From: Lysobacter dokdonensis DS-58
GTDB taxonomy: Bacteria; Pseudomonadota; Gammaproteobacteria; Xanthomonadales; Xanthomonadaceae
DNA: 49,396 nucleotides
Direction: 5' to 3'
Assembly: GCF_000770795.1 (NCBI RefSeq)
Contig: NZ_JRKJ01000019.1
Span: forward strand, 1 to 49,396
The notes below the pieces were generated by a model. It was not told where the DNA came from. It saw only the letters and a list, made by a program, of their open reading frames with translations, and made no database searches. Shown piece by piece: positions 1 to 8,013 of the stretch; positions within the stretch are counted from its first letter, which is position 1; each line of letters opens with the position of its first letter. Position numbers and translations under genes: made by a program.

Positions 1-788
1 CCCCCGCCACCCATGCCGCCCCACCCGCCGTGGCGGGCGAAGCTGCCGCGCGGACCGGAGCCAGCGAGACCCACGAAGAAGCCGAGGAGCGCGCCCAGGC
101 CACCGGCGAACAGGCTGGCCGCGATCAGCCAGGCGATGCCGCCCGCCACCGCGCCGCCGAAGATCCCGCGCACGCCTGCCGGCAGGAACCCGAAGATGCC
201 GCGCGCCACCTGCGCCACGATGAACGCGGCGAACAACGCGAACATCCAGTTGCCGCCGCGCTCGCGATGCGGCGCGTTGTCGGCCATGGGCGCCGGCAAT
301 TCTTCGCCGTCGATCAGTTTCACCAGCGCGGCGCTGCCTTCGATCAACCCGCCGCCGTAATCGTTGGCGCGGAATTTCGGCACGAGGTATTCCTGGATCA
401 CGCGGTTGGCGATGGCATCGGGGATCGCGCCTTCCAGGCCGTAGCCCGGTTCGATGCGCACGCGGCGATCGTCTTTCGCCACGACGATCAGCAGGCCGTC
501 GTCCACGCCCTTGCGCCCGAGCTTGAACTGCTCGAACGCGCGCACCGTGTATTGCTCGATGGTCTCCGGCTGTGTGCTGCGCACCATCAGGATCTGCAAT
601 TGCGATCCCTTGCGCTGTTGCAGCGCGCGCGCCTGCGCGTCCAGCGTGGATATCTGCGCGGCATCCAGCGTGCCCGTCGTGTCGATGACCGGCTTGTCGA
701 GCGCGGGAATCGCCGCCAGCTGCTGCGCGAAGGCCGGCGCGCACGCGAGGAGCGTGCACGCCAGCACGAGGGCGACAAGGCGACGCAT
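1..788 (-). CDS. TPM-domain (YgcG-like) membrane-anchored protein, 3' end cut by window edge
   Basis: The reading frame begins at the ATG at 788 and stays open to the left edge, so the C-terminus is missing. The N-terminus is a hydrophobic export signal ending in a P-A-F-A-Q type cleavage site around residue 21; a TLLAC stretch at 12-16 could alternatively be a lipobox. A TPM domain follows, with the typical 'DTTGTLDAAQ' opening and the 'IEPGYGLEGAIPDA' motif. Behind it are at least two hydrophobic segments and the start of a Gly-rich tail. TPM proteins of this layout usually sit in the inner membrane with the domain outside the cytoplasm, and their biochemical role is uncertain. The stop codon of the upstream LemA gene is only 13 bp away, and LemA-TPM pairs are a common conserved operon. 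Family assignment is firm; function is not. Confidence 0.88.
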   Translation of the reverse strand, partial: MRRLVALVLACTLLACAPAFAQQLAAIPALDKPVIDTTGTLDAAQISTLDAQARALQQRKGSQLQILMVRSTQPETIEQYTVRAFEQFKLGRKGVDDGLLIVVAKDDRRVRIEPGYGLEGAIPDAIANRVIQEYLVPKFRANDYGGGLIEGSAALVKLIDGEELPAPMADNAPHRERGGNWMFALFAAFIVAQVARGIFGFLPAGVRGIFGGAVAGGIAWLIAASLFAGGLGALLGFFVGLAGSGPRGSFARHGGWGGMGGG

Positions 789-801
789 CACGTCCGGACG
801 A

Positions 802-1446
802 TCAACGCGTCGACGCAGGCGCCGGCGCGGCGGCGCCGAAGTCCACGGTCGGGGCGTCGGAGATCGCGCGTTCGTTCTCGACGGTGAAGTTCGGCTTTTC
901 CTTGTGGCCGAACATCTTCGCCGTGAAGTTCTGCGGGAACTGGCGGATGTAGGTGTTGTAGTCCTGCACGGAGGCGATGTAACGGCCGCGCGCGACGGTG
1001 ATGCGGTTCTCGGTGCCTTCCAGTTGCGCCTGCAGATCGCGGAAGGACTGGTCGGACTTGAGGTTCGGATAGTTCTCGGTGACCACCATCAGGCGCGAGA
1101 GCGCGCTGGACAGATCGCCCTGCGCTTTCTGGAACGCAGCCAGCGATGCGGCGTCTTCGGCATTGACGTTGATCTGCCCGACCTTCGCACGCGCCTCGGT
1201 CACGCGGATCAGCACCTCTTTTTCCTGGGCCGCGTAGCCCTTCACGGTATTGACGAGGTTGGGGATCAGGTCGGCGCGGCGCTTGTACTGGTTCAGCACT
1301 TCGGACCAGGCCGCCTTGGTGGCCTCGTCCTTCGACTGGATCTGGTTGTAGCCGCAGCCGCTGAGCAACGTGAGCGCCAAGGCGAGCAGCAGGGCGCGCA
1401 GGCCGATGGAAACCGTCGACGAGGGTCGAGAGGACATGGACCGCAT
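802..1446 (-). CDS. lemA: LemA family lipoprotein
   Basis: Predicted protein of 214 residues. The ATG at 1446 is preferred over upstream ATGs because GGAG lies about 11 bases before it and it gives a normal lipoprotein signal: a hydrophobic stretch ending LLSGC, with Cys31 as the lipidated residue. The rest is the helical LemA domain, including 'YKRRADLIPNLVNTVKGYA', followed by coiled helices and a conserved 'YIRQFPQNFTAKMFG' near the C-terminus. LemA proteins are envelope proteins of unclear biochemical role. The gene is followed after 13 bp by the TPM-domain gene, so the two are almost certainly co-transcribed. The hairpin at 1509-1527 separates it from terC. Confidence 0.93.
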   Translation of the reverse strand: MRSMSSRPSSTVSIGLRALLLALALTLLSGCGYNQIQSKDEATKAAWSEVLNQYKRRADLIPNLVNTVKGYAAQEKEVLIRVTEARAKVGQINVNAEDAASLAAFQKAQGDLSSALSRLMVVTENYPNLKSDQSFRDLQAQLEGTENRITVARGRYIASVQDYNTYIRQFPQNFTAKMFGHKEKPNFTVENERAISDAPTVDFGAAAPAPASTR

Positions 1447-1508
1447 GGCGTGGAGCTCCGCGTGGGGGACGCGGCATTCCATCACCGGCCGTGTGTGGCC
1501 GCAATCAA

Positions 1509-1527
1509 GGCGCCCTCTACGGGCGCC
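1509..1527 (-). terminator. Hairpin downstream of terC
   Basis: Perfect 7-bp stem (GGCGCCC / GGGCGCC) with a 5-base loop, starting 8 bases after the terC stop. On the minus strand it is followed by a weak T-containing stretch (TTGATT). It is probably a terminator or RNA 3' end, but the T tail is poor. Confidence 0.45.
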
Positions 1528-1534
1528 GCCGGCC

Positions 1535-2269
1535 TCACGGCGCGAGGCTGCGCCGCGCCGCCCGCCTGCGGGCCCAGAGGTTGAGTACCTCCACGAGAGC
1601 CGAGAAGCCCATCGCGCCGTAGAGGTAGCCCTTCGGGATGTGGATCTCGAAGCCGTCGAGCACCAGGTACGCGCCGACCAGCACGATGAAGGCGAGCGCC
1701 AGCATCTTGACCGTCGGGTTGCGCTCGATGAAGTGGCCCAGCGGCGTGGCCGCCAGCAGCATGACGGCGACGGCGAGCAGGATCGCGCCGACCATGATCG
1801 TGGTGTGGTTGGCCATGCCGACCGCGGCGATGACCGAGTCGAGCGAGAAGACGATGTCGATGATCGCGATCTGCGCGATGACCATGCCGAAGGACGCCAG
1901 CGGCTTGGTGTGGATGTCCTCCGACTCGTCCTCGCCGGCGACGAGGTCGCGGATTTCCATCACGCCCTTCACCACGAGGAACACGCCACCCAGGATCAGC
2001 ACCAGGTCGCGCACCGAGATGCCCTGTCCGAACAGCGAGAACAGGTCCGCCGTCAGCCCCGCGAGCCAGGCGAGCGTGAGCAGCAAGGCGATGCGCGTGA
2101 TGCACGCGACCGCGATGCCGAACTTGCGCGCCTTCTCGCGTTTTTCGTGCGGCAGCTTGCTGACCGCGATCGAGATGAACACGAGGTTGTCGATGCCGAG
2201 CACGATCTCGATCGCACTCAGGGTGAACAAGGTGAGCCAGGCCTGTGGGTCGGCCAACCAATCGAACAT
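1535..2269 (-). CDS. TerC family integral membrane protein
   Basis: Predicted protein of 244 residues with about seven hydrophobic segments. It carries the TerC signature near the N-terminus ('IEIVLGIDNLVFISI') and a second acidic transmembrane motif 'IDIVFSLDSVIAAVGM' in the middle. The Glu/Asp residues inside membrane helices fit a family linked to metal-ion (manganese, tellurite) handling or export, and to metallating secreted enzymes. Here that is family knowledge, not demonstrated. An AGAGGT Shine-Dalgarno precedes the ATG. Only 30 bp separate it from dgkA upstream, leaving no room for the Mn-sensing yybP-ykoY riboswitch that often precedes terC homologues. Confidence 0.92.
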   Translation of the reverse strand: MFDWLADPQAWLTLFTLSAIEIVLGIDNLVFISIAVSKLPHEKREKARKFGIAVACITRIALLLTLAWLAGLTADLFSLFGQGISVRDLVLILGGVFLVVKGVMEIRDLVAGEDESEDIHTKPLASFGMVIAQIAIIDIVFSLDSVIAAVGMANHTTIMVGAILLAVAVMLLAATPLGHFIERNPTVKMLALAFIVLVGAYLVLDGFEIHIPKGYLYGAMGFSALVEVLNLWARRRAARRSLAP

Positions 2270-2299
2270 CTAGGACCTCTGTCTAAGTCTGCAACCGCT

Positions 2300-2680
2300 T
2301 CAGAAAAACCGCGGGCCCAGGATCAGGCCCCACACCAGCAGGAAGTTGAGCATCAGCACGAACACCGCCGCCGACCCCATGTCCTTCGCGCGCCCGGCGA
2401 GCTCATGGAACTCCGGGCCATACCGTTCGATCACCGCCTCGATGGACGAGTTCAACAGCTCCACCGCCATCACCAGCAACCCGCTCCCGACCAGCAGCGC
2501 GCGCTCGACGCCCGTTTGCCCGAGCCACAGGCCGAGCGGGCCGAGCACGGCGAAGAGGTAGACCTCGAGCCGGAACGACGACTCGTGGAGCCACGCCGCC
2601 CGCAATCCCTGCATCGACCACATCGCCGCCTTCAGGATCCGGGACGGAGCGCGGGGCAGATGCCCGAAATGGTCGGCCAT
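2300..2680 (-). CDS. dgkA: Diacylglycerol kinase (DgkA type)
   Basis: Small integral membrane kinase that phosphorylates diacylglycerol to phosphatidic acid, recycling lipid released during membrane-derived glucan and LPS modification. From the ATG at 2680 it has 126 residues, matching the usual ~120. An in-frame ATG at 2728 would add 16 residues without benefit. Visible features are an N-terminal amphipathic region ('GLRAAWLHESSFRLE'), three transmembrane segments, and the diagnostic catalytic motif 'VELLNSSIEAVIERYGPEFHELAGRAKDMGSAAV' (spanning roughly residues 75-108). It lies 30 bp upstream of terC on the same strand and diverges from the VOC gene. Confidence 0.93.
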   Translation of the reverse strand: MADHFGHLPRAPSRILKAAMWSMQGLRAAWLHESSFRLEVYLFAVLGPLGLWLGQTGVERALLVGSGLLVMAVELLNSSIEAVIERYGPEFHELAGRAKDMGSAAVFVLMLNFLLVWGLILGPRFF

Positions 2681-2824
2681 GGCGATCTTCAGGCGCGGGG
2701 CAACCGCAAGAAGCCGGGATTCTGCCACGCCGCCGCGTGCCGGTGCGACCGCGAAAGGTCCCGGTCACCCGCGCATAACGTTTTGCGGCGCACGGTGCCG
2801 CTTCCCCGAAGCCGGAGTCCCGCC

Positions 2825-3322
2825 ATGGCCGTCAGCCCCATCCCGGAGGGCTACCACACCGTGAACGCCTACCTGATCGTCGACGACGCCGCGCGCGCGA
2901 TCGACTTCTACGCCAACGCTTTCGGGGCGAAGGAGCTCTTCCGGCTGCCGGTGCCGGGGCCCGATGGCCAGGAACGGGTGGGCCACGCCGAGATCCGCAT
3001 CGGCGATACGACCCTGATGTTGTGCGACGAATGGCCCGGCATGGGCGCGCTCGGCCCGAAGAGCCGCGGCGGCGCAACGTCGAGCTTCGTGATCTACGGG
3101 CCGGATTGCGACGGCGCATTCAAGCAGGCCGTCGGCGCGGGTGCGTCGGTCGACAAGCCGGTGGCCGATCAGTTCTGGGGCGACCGCATGGGCACCGTCG
3201 TCGATCCTTTCGGCCACAAGTGGACGCTGGGGACGCACAAGGAAGACGTCTCGCCCGAAGAGCTGGCGTCGCGCATGAAGGAGTGGTCGAAGGCGCAGCA
3301 ATCGCAGGCCGACGTCACCTGA
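2825..3322 (+). CDS. VOC superfamily (glyoxalase/PhnB-like) protein
   Basis: Predicted 165-residue cytoplasmic protein starting at an ATG with GGAG 8 bases upstream. It opens with 'YLIVDDAARAIDFYANAFGAKE', the typical beta-alpha start of a vicinal-oxygen-chelate module. It continues with 'LMLCDEWP' and a C-terminal half ending 'DRMGTVVDPFGHKWTLGTHKED', the usual PhnB/glyoxalase-like signature in which 'DPFGH.W' forms the second module. Such proteins range from bleomycin-resistance-like binding proteins to uncharacterised enzymes, so substrate cannot be deduced. The gene is a single plus-strand unit between dgkA (divergent) and the isoaspartyl peptidase (convergent, 22 bp apart). Confidence 0.88.
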   Translation: MAVSPIPEGYHTVNAYLIVDDAARAIDFYANAFGAKELFRLPVPGPDGQERVGHAEIRIGDTTLMLCDEWPGMGALGPKSRGGATSSFVIYGPDCDGAFKQAVGAGASVDKPVADQFWGDRMGTVVDPFGHKWTLGTHKEDVSPEELASRMKEWSKAQQSQADVT

Positions 3323-3344
3323 CGCCGGCGCGGTCGCGCATCGA

Positions 3345-4370
3345 CTACTTCTTTTCGGCTTCGTCGCCGTAGATCGCGGTGCCGCGCGTGCCGTCGGGCT
3401 TGATCCACGCGCGGTACATCCCGGAGGTGTTGAACGGCATCGCGATGTTGCCCTGCGCGTCCATCGCGATCGCGCCGCCGTCGCCGCCCATCGCGGGGAC
3501 CACCTTGTTCACGACCTCTTCGGCCGCCACGGCGAGCGCATCGCCCTTGTAAGCGACGCGCGCGCAGATGTCGTGCGCGACCGCGGCGCGGATGTAGAAC
3601 TCGCCCCAACCGGTGCCCGACACGCCACAGCGTGCGTCGGCCCACGTACCGGCGCCGATGATCGGCGAATCGCCGACGCGGCCCCAGCGCTTGTTCGTCA
3701 TGCCGCCGGTGCTCGTGCCCGCGGCGAGATGGCCCTGCGAATCGAGCGCGACCGCGCCCACGGTGCCGAAATACGTACCGGGGAAATCGATGCCGGCCTG
3801 CTGGTTCGCCTTTTCCTTCGCCTGCGCGTCGTCGAGTTGCTTGCGTCGGCGGTCGGTATCGAACCACGTGTTGGGCACGCGCTCGATGTCGGATCGCGAA
3901 TCGGCGAATTGCTCCGCGCCCGCGCCCGCGAGCATCACGTGCTTGGAGTGTTCCATCACCGCGCGCGCGAGCTTGATGGGGCTGCGCACCGTCGTGACGC
4001 CCGCGACCGCGCCCGCGCGCTGCGTGTGGCCTTCCATGATCGACGCGTCGAGTTCGTGGCGGCCTTGCGCGTTGAACACCGCGCCCTTGCCCGCGTTGAA
4101 GTGCGGGTCTTCCTCGAGCACGCGGATCGTCGCGACCACCGCATCCAGCGCGCTGCCGCCCTTCGACAGCACGGCGTTGCCGGCGTCGAGCGCCTTGTCC
4201 ATCGCCGCGCGGACCTCGGCCTCTTCCTGCTTGGTCATCGAGCCCCGTTCGATCACGCCCGCGCCGCCGTGCAGCACGAGCGCGGTCTTCGCCCTGGCCG
4301 GTTCCTCAGCGTGCACGGCGGATGCGAAAGCGCAGGACAACAAGGCGAGTGCGAGCAGGCTGCGGCGCAT
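3345..4370 (-). CDS. iaaA: Exported isoaspartyl peptidase/L-asparaginase (plant type, Ntn hydrolase)
   Basis: 341-residue Ntn hydrolase that self-cleaves to expose a catalytic threonine and hydrolyses isoaspartyl dipeptides and asparagine. The N-terminus is a clear Sec signal (cleavage near residue 21, VHA-EE), so the enzyme is probably periplasmic, unlike E. coli IaaA. The mature enzyme opens with 'LVLHGGAG'. The autoprocessing site is 'YFGTVGAVALD' with Thr203 as the predicted nucleophile. The substrate loop 'GTSTGGMTNKRWGRVGDSPIIGAG' (from residue 218) and the glycine-rich 'GTGWGEFYIR' are intact, and the C-terminal 'FNTSGMYRAW' is typical of the family. GGAG lies 6 bases before the ATG. 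Confidence 0.94.
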   Translation of the reverse strand: MRRSLLALALLSCAFASAVHAEEPARAKTALVLHGGAGVIERGSMTKQEEAEVRAAMDKALDAGNAVLSKGGSALDAVVATIRVLEEDPHFNAGKGAVFNAQGRHELDASIMEGHTQRAGAVAGVTTVRSPIKLARAVMEHSKHVMLAGAGAEQFADSRSDIERVPNTWFDTDRRRKQLDDAQAKEKANQQAGIDFPGTYFGTVGAVALDSQGHLAAGTSTGGMTNKRWGRVGDSPIIGAGTWADARCGVSGTGWGEFYIRAAVAHDICARVAYKGDALAVAAEEVVNKVVPAMGGDGGAIAMDAQGNIAMPFNTSGMYRAWIKPDGTRGTAIYGDEAEKK

Positions 4371-4438
4371 GGCGGTCTCCCGGGGACATGCGCCGAGTAT
4401 GGACCGATCCGTGTACGGGCTGCAGCAGGACGATCACG

Positions 4439-5674
4439 CTACTGCTGGCGCAGCGCCTCGATCGGATCCAGCATCGACGCCTTCCGCGCCGGGTAATAGC
4501 CGAAGAACAATCCCGTCGCGATCGAAAACGCAGCTGCCAGCCCGACGACGTTGGCGTTCACCTGCACCGGCAACTCGGAGAACTTGCCGACGAGCAAGGC
4601 GCCCGCGATGCCGATCACGATGCCGATGACGCCGCCGATCATCGAGATCAGCATCGCTTCGGCGAGGAACTGGCGCCGCACGTCGCGCGGCCCTGCGCCG
4701 ACGGCCATGCGCAATCCGATCTCGCGGATGCGTTCGGTGACCGACACCAGCATGATGTTCATGATCCCGATGCCGCCGATGATCAGGCAGATGGTGGCGA
4801 CCGCGCCGAGCAGCTTCGACATCAGGTTGGTCGTCGCCGTGCGCGTGCTGATGATCTCGGCGATGTTGCGCACGTTGAAGTCGTCGTCGCTCCCCGGCGG
4901 GACCTTGTGCCGCTGGCGCAGCAGCGCTTCGACTTCGCCCTGCACGTATCCCAGGTCATCGGCGTTCGCGACGCCAAGCGCGATCTGCATCACCGCGCCG
5001 GGCGGCACGCCCATCGCGCCCATCAGGCGCCGGCGCGCGGTTTGCAGCGGCACGACGACGATGTCGTCCTGGTCCTGGCCGAATCCGCCCTGCCCCTTCG
5101 ACTTGAGCGTGCCGACCACGGTGAACGGCACGCGGCCGATGCGGATGGTCTGTCCGAGCGGATCGTCGTCGCCGAACAACTCGCGCCGCACGGTTTCGCC
5201 AAGGATCACTTCCTTCGCCGCGCCGGTGTATGCGCGCGCATCGAACCCTTCGCCGCCGGCGATCTTCCACCCGTTGATGTCGAACCAGTCGGCTTCCACG
5301 CCCTGCCAGTTGGTCGACCAGTTGTTCTCCGAATAGACCAGCTGCGTACTGCCGCGCAGGCTTCCGGCGACGTATTGGACTTCGGGGACCTCGGCGCGGA
5401 TCGCATGCGCGTCCTCTTCGGTCAACGTGAACATGTTCGCGCCGCCGATGCGCACGCCGCCGAAGCCGCGGCCCGAACCGGCGCTGATGTCCAGGCGATT
5501 GGAACCGAGCCCGGCGACCATCTTGTCGATTTCCGCCTGCGTGCCCTGCCCGACCGACACCATCACGATGACGGCCGCGATGCCGATGATCACGCCGAGC
5601 GACGTGAGCGCGCTGCGCATCCAATTGCCGCGCAGGGCGTAGAACGCGGTGCGCAGGATTTCCATCGGATTCAT
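4439..5674 (-). CDS. MacB-type ABC transporter permease
   Basis: 411-residue permease with one N-terminal transmembrane helix ('SALTSLGVIIGIAAVIVMVSVG'), a large periplasmic MacB_PCD domain (about residues 50-260) and three C-terminal helices of the FtsX family. The conserved coupling segment 'VTERIREIGLRMAVGA' and 'FLAEAMLISMIGGVIGI' are present. With the adjacent ATPase and adaptor it should form a tripartite mechanotransmission efflux pump for peptides, macrolides, siderophores or lipids; the actual substrate is unknown. The ATG overlaps the ATPase stop as ATGA. In E. coli MacB the ATPase and permease are one chain, whereas here they are split. Confidence 0.92.
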   Translation of the reverse strand: MNPMEILRTAFYALRGNWMRSALTSLGVIIGIAAVIVMVSVGQGTQAEIDKMVAGLGSNRLDISAGSGRGFGGVRIGGANMFTLTEEDAHAIRAEVPEVQYVAGSLRGSTQLVYSENNWSTNWQGVEADWFDINGWKIAGGEGFDARAYTGAAKEVILGETVRRELFGDDDPLGQTIRIGRVPFTVVGTLKSKGQGGFGQDQDDIVVVPLQTARRRLMGAMGVPPGAVMQIALGVANADDLGYVQGEVEALLRQRHKVPPGSDDDFNVRNIAEIISTRTATTNLMSKLLGAVATICLIIGGIGIMNIMLVSVTERIREIGLRMAVGAGPRDVRRQFLAEAMLISMIGGVIGIVIGIAGALLVGKFSELPVQVNANVVGLAAAFSIATGLFFGYYPARKASMLDPIEALRQQ

Positions 5675-6387
5675 GCGCGCGTCTCCTCGGTCAGGCAGCC
5701 GTCGCGCATGGTGAAGATGCGGTCGCAGTGGTGCGCCACGTCCGGATCGTGCGTGATCAGCACCACCGTGTGGTCTTCCTGCTGCAGGCGCTTGAACAAC
5801 GCGAGGATTTCCTCGCCGGTCTTCGAGTCCAGCGCGCCGGTGGGTTCGTCGGCGAGCAGGATCGGCGGACGGTTGATCAACGCGCGCGCGATGGCCACGC
5901 GTTGCTGCTGGCCGCCGGACATCTCGCTCGGGCGGTGGTGCTGGCGGTTGCCCAGGCCCACCGCTTCCAGCGCCTCGTGCGCGCGCTTGAGGCGTTGCTC
6001 GCGATGCACGTTCGCGTAGCCCATCGGCATCGCGACGTTTTCCAGCGCGTCCATGCGCGGCAGCAGGTTGAAGCCCTGGAACACGAATCCGATCTTGTCC
6101 AGGCGCAGGCGCGCGCGGCCTTCGGCGTCGAGCGAGGCGACATCGATTCCGTCGCACCAGTACGTGCCAGCGCTCGGCGTGTCGAGGCAACCGAGCAGAT
6201 TCATCAACGTCGACTTGCCCGAGCCCGACGGCCCCATGATCGCGACGAACTCGCCGCGCCCGATGCGCATGTCGACGTCGCACAGCGCGACCACTTCGGC
6301 TTCGCTGCCCGCCGCGTACACCTTGCCGAGCGCGCGCGTCTCGATCACGCCGGTCGGGCGTGGCGTTTCCCGAAGGAGCGCGTTCAT
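5671..6387 (-). CDS. MacB/LolD-type ABC transporter ATP-binding protein
   Basis: 238-residue nucleotide-binding subunit. Walker A is GPSGSGKST (residues 52-60), the Q-loop is 'FVFQGFNLLP' (101-110), the signature is MSGGQQQRV (from 156), Walker B is ILLADEP (from 176), and the H-loop is 'LITHDPDVA'. This is the MacB/LolD/FtsE subfamily. Its start overlaps the MacA-like adaptor stop (ATGA at 6384-6387) and its stop overlaps the permease start, so the three genes are translationally coupled. It powers the permease encoded directly downstream. Confidence 0.95.
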   Translation of the reverse strand: MNALLRETPRPTGVIETRALGKVYAAGSEAEVVALCDVDMRIGRGEFVAIMGPSGSGKSTLMNLLGCLDTPSAGTYWCDGIDVASLDAEGRARLRLDKIGFVFQGFNLLPRMDALENVAMPMGYANVHREQRLKRAHEALEAVGLGNRQHHRPSEMSGGQQQRVAIARALINRPPILLADEPTGALDSKTGEEILALFKRLQQEDHTVVLITHDPDVAHHCDRIFTMRDGCLTEETRA

Positions 6388-7919
6388 TGCGTCGCCTTCG
6401 CCTCTGCGCGCTGCGCGCCCACCACGACCTGGTCGCCCGCGGCGATGTCGCCGGAGACTTCGGTGTTCGAACCGTCCGACACGCCGATGCGCACCATCGC
6501 CCGCTGCGGCTTGCCGTCGACGAGCTTGTAGATCGGCGCGCGCTTGGCGGTGACCAAGCTGGCGACGCCGGCATCCCACCGTGCCCGCTGCGCGTCGTCG
6601 AGCGTCGAGCGGAATGCGGCGAACTGCTGGTTGAGGCGTTCCTGCGCGCGCTGGCGCATCGCACCGCTCATGCCGCCGCCGGCGTTGTTCGCGCTGCCGC
6701 CCGGGCCACCGGGCCCGCGACCGAACAGCGCGCTGCCGCCGCCCTGTTGGGCCGCAGCCGGCGCGGCGCGCGCGGCCATGCGTTCCTGCAGTTGCTTCAA
6801 CGCCGCGTCGAACGCCGATTGCTGCGCGGGATTGAGTTGCAGCGCAGCCGCGAGCTTCGGCAGTTCGCCGGCGAGCGCACCGCGCGGTTGCGTCGGCGCG
6901 CCTGCATCGGCCCCGTCGTCCGCGGGCTTGAAGCGCAGCGCGGCGTTCGGCAGCTTGAGGATGTCGTCGCGGCGGCTGACTTCGATCTCCGCGTTGGCGG
7001 TCATGCCGGGCAGCAGCACTTCGTCCTTGTTGTCGACGGACACCACCACCGGATAGGTGATCACGTTGTTGGTGTTGGTCGCCGACAGGCGCACCTGCTG
7101 CACCGTGCCGCGGAACGTGCGGTCCGGAAATGCGTCGACGGTGAAGCCCACGGCCTGCCCGGCCTTGACCTGGCCGATGTCGGCTTCGTCGATCTGCAGC
7201 ACGATCTCCATCTTCGACAGGTCTTCGGCGATCTGGAACAACACCGGCGCCTGCAGGCTCGCGGCGACGGTCTGGCCCGGTTCGATCGAACGCGTCAGCA
7301 CGACGCCATCGACCGGCGAACGGATCACCGTGCGCTCCAGGTTGAGTTGCGAAGTCTGCGTGGACGCCTGCTGCTGCGTGATCTGCGCCTGCGCGGCGGC
7401 GACCTGCGCACGGGCCTGCGCACGGGCGGCCTTCGCGAGGTCGAGGTCGCTGCGGGCGATCAATTGCGTCGTCGCGAGGTCGGCCTTGCGCTGATAGTCG
7501 ACTTCGGCATTGGCGAGCGTGGCGCGCGCGGTTTCGAGGTTGGCGCGCGCGCTGGAGATCTGCGCCGAGCCCTGCGCGATCTGCGCCTGGTAGGTGCTCG
7601 GGTCGATGCGCGCGATCACCTGGTCTTTCCTGACGCGGTCGTTGAAGTCGACGAGCACGCCGGTGACCTGGCCGGAAATCTGGCTGCCGACATCGACGGT
7701 GGAAATCGCGCTCAGCGTGCCGGTGGCGGAAATGGCGACGCGGATGTCGCCGCGTTCGACGGCCGCGGTGCGGAACGCGCCTTCGGCCGCTTCGGCCTTG
7801 CGCTGGGTCCACCACCAGCCGGCGCCGACGAGTGCCACGAGGGCCAGGGTGATCGCGACGGTGCGCGGCGAGGAGGCGAAACGCTTCTTGCGGGCGGGCG
7901 CGGGACGGGTGGCAGCCAT
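6384..7919 (-). CDS. MacA-type periplasmic adaptor with a Spy/LTxxQ-like insertion
   Basis: 511 residues, longer than a normal MacA (about 370). An N-terminal membrane anchor (residues 20-38) precedes the lipoyl half ('GTLSAISTVDVGSQISGQV', about 67-85), a long coiled-coil hairpin rich in Ala/Gln (about 115-195), the second lipoyl half ('RTVIRSPVDGVV', 196-207) and a beta-barrel. About 125 extra residues (333-458) follow 'LPNAALRFKP'. They contain two LTxxQ-like helices ('LQLNPAQQSAFDAALKQLQ' and 'STLDDAQRARW') separated by a Gly-rich linker. The membrane-proximal domain then resumes ('APIYKLVDGKPQRAMVRIGV'). It heads the adaptor-ATPase-permease operon, 94 bp downstream of the histidine kinase gene. 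Confidence 0.92.
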   Translation of the reverse strand: MAATRPAPARKKRFASSPRTVAITLALVALVGAGWWWTQRKAEAAEGAFRTAAVERGDIRVAISATGTLSAISTVDVGSQISGQVTGVLVDFNDRVRKDQVIARIDPSTYQAQIAQGSAQISSARANLETARATLANAEVDYQRKADLATTQLIARSDLDLAKAARAQARAQVAAAQAQITQQQASTQTSQLNLERTVIRSPVDGVVLTRSIEPGQTVAASLQAPVLFQIAEDLSKMEIVLQIDEADIGQVKAGQAVGFTVDAFPDRTFRGTVQQVRLSATNTNNVITYPVVVSVDNKDEVLLPGMTANAEIEVSRRDDILKLPNAALRFKPADDGADAGAPTQPRGALAGELPKLAAALQLNPAQQSAFDAALKQLQERMAARAAPAAAQQGGGSALFGRGPGGPGGSANNAGGGMSGAMRQRAQERLNQQFAAFRSTLDDAQRARWDAGVASLVTAKRAPIYKLVDGKPQRAMVRIGVSDGSNTEVSGDIAAGDQVVVGAQRAEAKATQ

Positions 7920-8013
7920 GCGGGAGGATCGGTCCGGAGGGGAAGGTGTCGAACGCGGGAACGCGCGGTCGCGATGCGCGTTGACCCGCGCATGATGCGG
8001 GAGGTTCCGCGGT

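Noticed and set aside
1437-1485. LemA start at 1485 (227 residues)
   Set aside because: The added N-terminus is charged and precedes a clean lipoprotein signal; the ATG at 1446 has a plausible GGAG.
2270-2299. Mn-sensing yybP-ykoY riboswitch before terC
   Set aside because: Only 30 bp separate terC from dgkA, too little for the aptamer.
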